Assembly (NCBI GenBank): GCA_002439285.1
Contig: DJTQ01000417.1
Coordinates: 1-7,575 of the forward strand
DNA from: Paenibacillaceae bacterium UBA6304
Lineage (GTDB): Bacteria > Bacillota > Bacilli > Paenibacillales > Paenibacillaceae
Length of the DNA stretch: 7,575 bases
Direction of reading: 5' to 3'
A program made the position numbers and the translations under genes. The notes under the pieces were generated by a model. The model made no database searches. It was not told where the DNA came from and was given only the letters and a program-made list of their open reading frames with translations. Positions within the stretch are counted from its first letter, which is position 1; the number at the start of each line of letters is the position of its first letter. Below are positions 1 to 5,359 of this stretch, one piece after another.

Positions 1-221
1 ACAACGGTATCGGGACCTGCCCAAACCCCTTAACGCATCTTCCCCCTAGCCAACCTGGAGCTGTTCGTCCCGCCGGCAATGGTCATAAACAGGTATCCGG
101 CTGTCTCAAGCGGGGCACGAAGGTCCGTTTGCATAACTGGCCAAGCCGCTCCCAGCAATGAATCGGGTAAACCAAGGCTGATAAAAGCCAAATAAATAAT
201 AACTAATAGGAATGTTGCCAT
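1..221 (-). pseudogene. MFS transporter, N-terminal fragment with broken reading frame, running off the window
   Basis: The readable part (about 63 residues, stop TAA at 32-30) has one hydrophobic helix carrying a GLPDSLLGAAWP stretch (about residues 17-28), then a second helix ending TIAGGT. This is the TM1-TM2 layout of sugar-type major facilitators. A full MFS protein has about 400 residues and 12 helices, so this is only the start of one. The loop after TM2, where MFS motif A (G-K-x-x-x-R-F-G) should sit, reads SSRLARGKMR and then stops. The next reading frame continues K-G-F-G, which looks like the rest of the motif, so a small frameshift rather than a genuine end is likely. The start overlaps the ROK stop codon. 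GAGG at 232-229 lies 7 nt from the ATG at 221 and only 4 nt from an ATG at 224, so I prefer 221. True decay and poor sequence at a contig end cannot be told apart here. Confidence 0.6.
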
Positions 222-1270
222 CATTGAACCTCGCTGTAATCAATTTGTGATGTTTCATTTATCATAAGATGAAGTCCAAGGCTTTGCAGTCCATCTAAAT
301 AATCCTGCTTCCAGTCACTGATGGTTAGCTTGGGAAGATGCTCGGAAGGAATGTATTGGGAACTAACCTGATGAATTCTACTTAACATGGCTTCTTCCAC
401 TTCATCTTTGCAAAAAATAAACGTATGCGGATTAATGATCGCTGTAAAGGAGGCCACTAACCTGCCGATTGCGTCTATCGGATCGCCCCCGGTGATCCTT
501 GCGTTATTGGAACTACTTCCGTTTTCAAGCGCCTGACCAAAATTCCGATCATTGTACAGAGGAGTGTATGAAACCTCTCCCGCAAAAAACGTACTTCCTC
601 GCACCACATCTCCATTGATCATAAATCCTGCGCCCGGTCCATTTTGTCCGGAATACAAATAAACAAGAGATGGATTTCCCTTAATTCCGTGATTATGGTG
701 AAATCCAAGAACCGCAGCATTCATATCATTTTCTACAACGACAGGTAATGAGAAATAATCCTCGTAATATCTCTTCAGATCAAAATTTCGAAACTGTTCG
801 TATCCCGGGATATGAAAAATCCGGCCGGAATCGACCGAACCGGGTACCCCAACGGCCATAGAACTAATTTTTGAGGAATGAGCAGAAATGATTTGTTCGA
901 TCAGCTTCGTTAATCTATTGATACCGTCTTTAATTAATACACTGGGAGCCTTCCCTTGGTCCTTGACTTCTCCCACGCAATTAAAAACGGTATAATGGGT
1001 CTCCGTCCCCTCCAGAAAAATCGCAAGGCCAAGCATATGCTCAGTATTATATGTATATCTCTTGGCTCTTCTTCCACCGCTAGATTCATCCAAACCAACG
1101 GAGATGATCTCTCCCTCCTTCTCCATCTGTGCCAGAAACTTGCTGATGGTGGGAAAGCTGATTTCTAATTTATCGCTAAGCTCCACTTTTGTTGCACTTC
1201 CTAGCTCCAGAAGAGATTTACGAATACCCGAAAGAATAACTTTCTTCATTGATTTTGGCGTCGAATCCAC
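221..1270 (-). CDS. ROK-family transcriptional regulator (XylR/NagC-like repressor)
   Basis: This is a 349-residue protein with the two-part layout of ROK repressors. Residues about 10-75 form a winged helix-turn-helix: the helices lie around 26-49 (ATKVELSDKLEISFPTISKF), and the wing is the basic GGRRAKRYTY at 65-74. The rest is a ROK sugar-kinase-like domain, with GVPGSVD at 141-147, ENDMNAA at 180-186, a glycine-rich GPGAG at 211-215 and AGE at 230-232. The expected DxGxT phosphate loop is replaced by IFLEGTET near residue 84, and the CxCGxxGCxE zinc motif is absent, so I infer a regulator without kinase activity. The GTG start is chosen because a perfect AGGAGGTGA lies 7 nt upstream; an internal ATG at 1249 lacks this support. 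The gene has its own promoter and palindromic operator, so autoregulation is likely. Its stop overlaps the MFS start, suggesting a two-gene unit. The inducer is unknown, probably a sugar or sugar phosphate. Confidence 0.93.
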   Translation of the reverse strand: MDSTPKSMKKVILSGIRKSLLELGSATKVELSDKLEISFPTISKFLAQMEKEGEIISVGLDESSGGRRAKRYTYNTEHMLGLAIFLEGTETHYTVFNCVGEVKDQGKAPSVLIKDGINRLTKLIEQIISAHSSKISSMAVGVPGSVDSGRIFHIPGYEQFRNFDLKRYYEDYFSLPVVVENDMNAAVLGFHHNHGIKGNPSLVYLYSGQNGPGAGFMINGDVVRGSTFFAGEVSYTPLYNDRNFGQALENGSSSNNARITGGDPIDAIGRLVASFTAIINPHTFIFCKDEVEEAMLSRIHQVSSQYIPSEHLPKLTISDWKQDYLDGLQSLGLHLMINETSQIDYSEVQ

Positions 1271-1274
1271 ACCC

Positions 1275-1283
1275 TCACCTCCT
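1275..1283 (-). promoter_or_regulatory. Shine-Dalgarno of the ROK gene, decides the GTG start
   Basis: The minus strand reads AGGAGGTGA, a nine-base match to the 16S anti-SD. AGGAGG ends 7 nt before the GTG at 1270. This makes GTG the start despite an ATG seven codons further in. Confidence 0.85.
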
Positions 1284-1292
1284 ATGAGCCAA

Positions 1293-1316
1293 ACTTATTA
1301 AAGATGTTTAATAAGT
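1293..1316. promoter_or_regulatory. Palindromic operator, probable ROK repressor binding site
   Basis: A perfect inverted repeat has arms ACTTATTAAA (1293-1302) and TTTAATAAGT (1307-1316) around a 4-base spacer GATG. It lies immediately downstream of the predicted promoter and just upstream of the ROK Shine-Dalgarno, so bound protein would block initiation. AT-rich palindromes of this kind are typical ROK-family (XylR/NagC) operators. Assignment to this particular ROK protein is inferred from position. Confidence 0.75.
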
Positions 1317-1325
1317 AACGCTGGT

Positions 1326-1354
1326 AATATATCATAGAAATAGTTCGATTACAA
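1326..1354 (-). promoter_or_regulatory. Sigma-A-like promoter of the ROK-MFS unit
   Basis: On the minus strand a -35 box TTGTAA (1354-1349, 4 of 6 to TTGACA) and a -10 box TATATT (1331-1326, 5 of 6 to TATAAT) are separated by exactly 17 nt. Transcription would start near 1317-1320, abutting the palindrome at 1316. The promoter lies between the upstream operon's terminator and the ROK gene, where one is needed. Confidence 0.6.
1340..1354 (-). promoter_or_regulatory. Possible CcpA catabolite-responsive element (cre-like)
   Basis: TTGTAATCGAACTAT on the minus strand fits the relaxed Bacillus cre pattern WTGNAANCGNWNNCW at every defined position except the penultimate C. It covers the -35 box, a position where CcpA would repress. 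The match is weaker to the stricter consensus TGWAANCGNTNWCA, with three mismatches. Confidence 0.3.
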
Positions 1355-1390
1355 TCCTAAAAATCATCTTGATCCTCCATCTAGCCCATG

Positions 1391-1425
1391 AAAAAAGCGG
1401 TTCCCTTTATTCAAGGGTAACCGCT
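1391..1425 (-). terminator. Rho-independent terminator of the ABC transporter operon
   Basis: Read on the minus strand, AGCGGTT and AAGGG pair with AACCGCT and CCCTT across a 5-nt loop (arms 1425-1413 and 1407-1396, with a single unpaired base at 1418). A run of six T (1396-1391, including the last paired base) follows. It begins 24 nt after the stop codon of the last ABC gene. The plus strand has no matching U-tract, so it acts in one direction only. It separates the ABC operon from the ROK-MFS unit. Confidence 0.88.
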
Positions 1426-1449
1426 CTTCGACACAACTTCATTTCGAGA

Positions 1450-2406
1450 CTAATTCACCAAATGACAAGTGGCATGATGGCCTTCGGAAACGGTCTTCTT
1501 TTCCGGTTTCGCGGTTGTGCATATATCCATGGCGAAGGGACAACGCGGATGGAAGGTGCACCCGCTCGGCGGACTCAGCGGCGACGGAATCTCGCCTTGA
1601 ATCGAGTGCATTTCCTGCTTATTCTCCGGTGCCTCCGGAATCTTCAAGATGGAATTAAGCAATACTTGCGTATATGGATGAGTCGGTTTTTCGAACAATT
1701 CATCCGCTGGCGCTTGCTCGACCACTTCTCCCAAGTAAAGCACGGCGATCTCGTCGCTTAAGTACTCAACCACCGCTAAATTGTGCGAAATGAAGATATA
1801 GGTCAGGTTGAATTCCTCCTGCAATTCACGAAGCAGTTGAATGACCTGTACCTGAATGGATACGTCCAGGGCGGATACCGGCTCATCGCAAATAATCAGC
1901 TTCGGATTCAATGACAATGCCCGCGCGATCCCTACCCGTTGCAACTGTCCGCCGGATAATTCATGCGGATAAGCATATTGGACTTCATCGGGTAATCCGA
2001 CTCGCGAGAGCAATTCAACGACTCGCGCACGACGGCTTGCCTTCGTACCGATCTTATGAATCGCCATGGCGTCTTCAATAGCATCTCCGACCGACATTCT
2101 CGGATTCAAGCTCGCTCTCGGATCCTGAAATATAATCTGCATGTTCTGGCGCAATGCACGCAGATCCTTTTTGCCGATACGCGATAAATCCATGCCGTCA
2201 AAAATGATTTTACCCTTATCCGATTCGATTAAGCGGAGTACCATCCGTCCTAATGTTGATTTGCCGGAGCCGCTCTCACCTACGATTCCCAATGTTTTGC
2301 CCGCTTCCAAGGTAAATGAAACATTCTCGACCGCATGCAGCTTCTTTCCCTGGACACGAAAGGTCTTGGAGACATTCTCAACTTGCAACAGCGCATTAGA
2401 CGGCAT
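1450..2406 (-). CDS. ABC transporter ATP-binding protein, OppF/DppF type
   Basis: This 318-residue ATPase is the second nucleotide-binding subunit of the importer, acting at the inner face of the membrane. The motifs are complete: Walker [10 protein letters not shown] at 43-51, Q-loop FQDP with Gln94, signature LSGGQ at 150-154, Walker B LIICDEP with Asp174 and Glu175, and switch His208 (ISHN). A C-terminal oligopeptide-type extension carries THPYT at 242-246 and four cysteines (283, 289, 296, 314; spacing 5, 6, 17) like the iron-sulfur loop known in Dpp/Opp ATPases. The start at 2406 is chosen because GGAGGT at 2420-2415 sits 8 nt upstream; in-frame ATGs at 2427 and 2439 would add a non-conserved tail. 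The start overlaps the end of the partner ATPase gene by 11 nt, implying translational coupling. It is the last gene before the terminator. Confidence 0.95.
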   Translation of the reverse strand: MPSNALLQVENVSKTFRVQGKKLHAVENVSFTLEAGKTLGIVGESGSGKSTLGRMVLRLIESDKGKIIFDGMDLSRIGKKDLRALRQNMQIIFQDPRASLNPRMSVGDAIEDAMAIHKIGTKASRRARVVELLSRVGLPDEVQYAYPHELSGGQLQRVGIARALSLNPKLIICDEPVSALDVSIQVQVIQLLRELQEEFNLTYIFISHNLAVVEYLSDEIAVLYLGEVVEQAPADELFEKPTHPYTQVLLNSILKIPEAPENKQEMHSIQGEIPSPLSPPSGCTFHPRCPFAMDICTTAKPEKKTVSEGHHATCHLVN

Positions 2407-3382
2407 AGGAAGCGACCTCCTCGGCATGATGGCAGGCAATATAATGATCTATGCCAAAGGCACGCAGCTCCGGCACTTCGTTTAGGCAACGCTCCGTTTT
2501 AAACGGGCAGCGTTCTGCAAACGGGCAACCCGTCGGAGCCTCCGTAAGCGTTCTGGCTGCCCCTGGAATAGGCGATATTTCTTTTCCCTTGTTACCTACT
2601 TCAATAATCGAGGCTTTTAATCCGATGGAGTATGGGTGCGTAGCTTCACGGATGAACATATCCGTACTCGCCGCCTCCATAATTTGGCCACCGTACATGA
2701 CGATGATCTTATCGCAAAAATTGGTAGCCAAACCGAAATCATGCGTTACAATAACCACGCTCATTCCGCGCTTTCTCCGCAGGTCCTGAAGAAGAGCCAG
2801 AATTTGCATTTGTACCGTAACATCAAGCGCTGTTGTCGGTTCATCTGCGATCAACAGTTGCGGCTCACAAGCCAGAGCAATTGCAATCATGATCCGCTGG
2901 CGCATCCCTCCGGAAAACTCATGAGGATAACTCTTAAACCGCGAGTGCGGGTCGGGAATGCCGATTTCCTGCAGAAGTTGAATCGTGCGATTAAATGCTT
3001 CCTTCCGGCTGGCATATTGATGGGTCAGCATCGCTTCCATGATCTGATCGCCAATGCGCATAATCGGATTCAAACTTGTCATCGGGTCCTGAAACACCAC
3101 GCCGATATCGCGTCCCCGAATGTCCTCCAATTGCTTAGGACGTAATTTGAGCAAGTCTTTTCCTTGAAAAAGGGCCTTGCCTGACGTGATTTTTCCATTC
3201 TCGCGGATTAATCCGATCGATGACATCAAGGTGACGGATTTCCCGGAGCCACTTTCGCCAACAATACCTAACGCTTCATTCTCATGTATCGCAAAACTGA
3301 CGTTGTTTACGGCATAAACCTCATCTTCACTTCTGGAGAACTTCACTTGAAGATTCTCAATCGATAGCAACGGTTCGCTCAT
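2396..3382 (-). CDS. ABC transporter ATP-binding protein, OppD/DppD type
   Basis: This 328-residue ATPase pairs with the OppF-type subunit to power transport. It shows Walker A GESGSGKS at 42-49, Q-loop FQDP with Gln98, a variant signature FSGGM at 156-160 (usual for OppD, in place of LSGGQ), Walker B LLIADEP with Asp180 and Glu181, and switch His214 (VTHD). The oligopeptide C-terminal region has ATHPYSIGL from 247 and the sequence [18 protein letters not shown]. Four cysteines (286, 292, 299, 317) have exactly the same 5-6-17 spacing as in the partner, suggesting a metal or iron-sulfur site in both subunits. The ATG lies one base after the preceding permease stop (TGA-C-ATG), with AAAGGGGGG 8 nt upstream inside the permease gene. 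The two genes are therefore tightly coupled. Both ATPases look intact and active. Confidence 0.95.
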   Translation of the reverse strand: MSEPLLSIENLQVKFSRSEDEVYAVNNVSFAIHENEALGIVGESGSGKSVTLMSSIGLIRENGKITSGKALFQGKDLLKLRPKQLEDIRGRDIGVVFQDPMTSLNPIMRIGDQIMEAMLTHQYASRKEAFNRTIQLLQEIGIPDPHSRFKSYPHEFSGGMRQRIMIAIALACEPQLLIADEPTTALDVTVQMQILALLQDLRRKRGMSVVIVTHDFGLATNFCDKIIVMYGGQIMEAASTDMFIREATHPYSIGLKASIIEVGNKGKEISPIPGAARTLTEAPTGCPFAERCPFKTERCLNEVPELRAFGIDHYIACHHAEEVASYAV

Positions 3383-3383
3383 G

Positions 3384-4283
3384 TCAATTGCCCCCCTTTG
3401 GACTGAATGCTTCCTGGAGACCGTCTGCTACAAATAGAAAGGAAAGCAGCGTGATCGCAAAGATACCTGCCGGGAAATACAGCAACCACGGAAATCCGAG
3501 AATGTTCTCACCGGCTTGGGCAATCATATTCCCGAAGGAAGGAATCGGTGGTTGAAGCCCCATGCCAAAAATACTTAAACCGGCAATTTGGATGAGATCG
3601 CCGGGAATACCAAAGGCAAGCGCGACCCCCATGCTGCCGATAACATTCGGCAACATATAACGTCTGGCAATATGCGCCTGAGAAGCACCCAAGGCTCTCG
3701 CTGCTTCCACCATCTCACTGTCCCGCATGCTAAGCACCAAACTTCGGATAAGCCTCGCATAACCCGCCCATCCCGGTATCCCGATGGCCAGGATGAGCGA
3801 TAAATAACCACGGCCCAGCATAATCACCAAGATCAGAGCAAACAGAAATCCGGGCAGCGTCATCATAAAGTCGACGGCGCGCATAATAATCATGTCTGCG
3901 ATACCGCCGCGCAAGCCGGCCCACAACCCCAATATAACGCCGATAATAAAGCTGACCAATGTCGCTCCTATGGCGATAATCAAGGCGCTTCGGATACTGT
4001 ACAAAATTTGACTGAACATGTCATGGCCCACATTATCCGTCCCAAAAATGTACTTCCATGACGGAGCTTGGTTGATGGCCAAAAAGTCACCCGTCCGGTA
4101 ATCATGCGGAGCCACCCAAGGCCCGATAATTCCGGCGAGGCAGAAGATGACAACCCAAACGAGCCCAATCACAGCAAGACGATGTTTTTTAAACCGCTTC
4201 CAACCCTGATAAAATTCCGATCTACGGACCTTCTTCTTCTTTAGGACAACTTCCGAATGAGTCTCTGCAACGGTACTAGCCAA
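3384..4283 (-). CDS. ABC transporter permease, OppC/DppC type
   Basis: This 299-residue integral membrane subunit forms the translocation channel with the OppB-type permease. A basic cytoplasmic N-terminus (KKKKVRRSEF at 15-24) leads to a first helix at about 36-56. The periplasm-side-type motif FGTDNVGHDMFSQ at 80-92 corresponds to the OppC hallmark GTDxxGRD. Further helices follow from about 98 to 178. The cytoplasmic EAA coupling loop EAARALGASQAHIARRYMLPN-like segment starts at 193, and the segment from GLSIFGMGLQPP at 235 is the conserved family 5 permease end. The start is TTG: AGGAGGG (4297-4291) lies 7 nt upstream, and the first in-frame ATG would delete TM1 and the GTDN motif. A 39-nt gap separates it from the upstream permease, and one base separates it from the downstream ATPase. 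Confidence 0.94.
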   Translation of the reverse strand: MASTVAETHSEVVLKKKKVRRSEFYQGWKRFKKHRLAVIGLVWVVIFCLAGIIGPWVAPHDYRTGDFLAINQAPSWKYIFGTDNVGHDMFSQILYSIRSALIIAIGATLVSFIIGVILGLWAGLRGGIADMIIMRAVDFMMTLPGFLFALILVIMLGRGYLSLILAIGIPGWAGYARLIRSLVLSMRDSEMVEAARALGASQAHIARRYMLPNVIGSMGVALAFGIPGDLIQIAGLSIFGMGLQPPIPSFGNMIAQAGENILGFPWLLYFPAGIFAITLLSFLFVADGLQEAFSPKGGN

Positions 4284-4290
4284 TTGCGCC

Positions 4291-4297
4291 CCCTCCT
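4291..4297 (-). promoter_or_regulatory. Shine-Dalgarno supporting the TTG start of the OppC-type permease
   Basis: The minus strand reads AGGAGGG, continuing into two more G, and ends 7 nt before TTG at 4283. No ATG or GTG is available near this site, so the TTG start is well supported. Confidence 0.75.
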
Positions 4298-4322
4298 ATG
4301 ATCGTAAAAAGTGCTGTGTTGT

Positions 4323-5285
4323 TTATAACTTGACGCGCGGATCGATGATGGCATATATAATGTCAACCATTAAATTCATAACCATGATCATGGAACCCAG
4401 CAAAAATACGGAGGTAATCGCCAGCGGAAAGTCAAAGCTGGTAAACGCCGTCTGCATTACTTGGCCAAGTCCCGGGATCGCAAAGATTTGCTCGACCCAA
4501 ATCGTCCCCATGACGGTAAAAGCAAATTGCGGCCCGATGACAGTAATCATCGCGGTCAGCGAATTTTTGACCCCGTGCTTCATGACCATAGGCCAGTATT
4601 TAACGCCTTTTGCTTTTGCCGTACGTATAAAATCGGACCTTAAGGTTTCGATCAAGCTTCCGCGCATATACCTTGCAACGACGCCGACGTTAGCGGCGGA
4701 TAAACAGATGATGGGCAATATCGCTTCATCCCACCTTCCCCAACCGGTAATCGGCAGTATCCCTTGAAAAACAACGCCGAATAACAAAACCAGAATAACG
4801 GCGAGGACAAACGCTGGAATGGCTTGGCCTGCCAATGATACAGTACTGACGAGATAATCTACCCAAGTATTTCGTTTCAGGGCGGCAATAATGCCAAGAG
4901 GAACCCCCACAACAACAGATAGAATAATTGAACCGAAAGCTAAGATGACGCTAACCGGCAATGTGCGTTGCAACTGCGACATGATACTAAGGGATGGATT
5001 TTGCATCGAATTCCCGAAATCAAACGTTAATTCATGCCATACATATTTCAAAATTTGTTGATAAAGCGGTAGATTCAAGCCATAGCGGCTTTGAAATTGC
5101 TCCATGACTTCCTGATAGAGAACGGGATTCTGCCCTTGCAGCGGTGCCAAGGCCGTAGCCATTGTGCTGGTATTCATGAATCCGCCCGGGGAGAAATACA
5201 TCATGATATAACTAACCGAAATGACCAAAATTAAGGTGATAATGATCTGGACGATGCGTTTGGAGATAAATTTTAATATGGCCAT
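4323..5285 (-). CDS. ABC transporter permease, OppB/DppB type
   Basis: This 320-residue polytopic permease is the first membrane subunit of the importer. It begins with FISKRIVQ and a hydrophobic TM1 at about 9-30. A long external loop (31-108) carries YGLNLPLYQQ, the OppB-type RxxLGLDxPL region. The remaining helices lie at about 111-135, 145-172, 188-206, 243-262 and 288-314. The EAA loop that docks the ATPase is RTAKAKGVKYWPMVMKHGVK at 221-240, and the protein ends in the family hallmark YAIIDPRVKL. SPGGFM at 32-37 stands where many relatives have PGDP, a modest departure. The ATG at 5285 is preceded by AAAGGAGG (5300-5293) at 7 nt. A 74-nt gap containing a strong hairpin separates it from the binding-protein gene upstream. 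Confidence 0.95.
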   Translation of the reverse strand: MAILKFISKRIVQIIITLILVISVSYIMMYFSPGGFMNTSTMATALAPLQGQNPVLYQEVMEQFQSRYGLNLPLYQQILKYVWHELTFDFGNSMQNPSLSIMSQLQRTLPVSVILAFGSIILSVVVGVPLGIIAALKRNTWVDYLVSTVSLAGQAIPAFVLAVILVLLFGVVFQGILPITGWGRWDEAILPIICLSAANVGVVARYMRGSLIETLRSDFIRTAKAKGVKYWPMVMKHGVKNSLTAMITVIGPQFAFTVMGTIWVEQIFAIPGLGQVMQTAFTSFDFPLAITSVFLLGSMIMVMNLMVDIIYAIIDPRVKL

Positions 5286-5309
5286 TATCGAGCCTCCTTT
5301 ACCGATTCA

Positions 5310-5331
5310 CGGGCACCAGAATTGGTGCCCG
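5310..5331 (-). other. Intercistronic hairpin without U-tract between binding protein and permease genes
   Basis: The arms CGGGCACCA and TGGTGCCCG form a perfect 9-bp stem closed by a 4-nt loop. It lies 28 nt after the binding-protein stop codon and 9 nt before the AAAGGAGG of the next gene. No T-run follows on the minus strand, so it is not a typical terminator. Similar hairpins protect or partially terminate the upstream part of transporter mRNAs, letting binding protein exceed membrane subunits. That role is inferred here. Confidence 0.7.
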
Positions 5332-5359
5332 CAATGGGTAATTATTCAACTTAGTATGA

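Noticed and set aside
2404..2439. Longer N-terminus for the OppF-type ATPase from ATG 2439 or 2427
   Set aside because: The GGAGGT at 2420-2415 is correctly spaced only for ATG 2406. The extra residues are not part of the conserved ATPase start.
2280..2489. A short minus-strand frame across the junction of the two ATPase genes
   Set aside because: It is an out-of-frame reading of conserved ATPase sequence, with composition rich in Arg and Cys that is typical of shadow frames.
2636..3145. A 169-codon open frame on the plus strand
   Set aside because: It is antisense to the OppD-type ATPase, whose Walker and signature motifs prove the minus-strand frame. The product resembles no family I know.
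5310..5331. Rho-independent terminator or T-box/riboswitch between the binding protein and permease genes
   Set aside because: No U-tract follows the stem on the minus strand. The 74-nt gap is too short for a T-box or a known riboswitch, and no T-box sequence is present.
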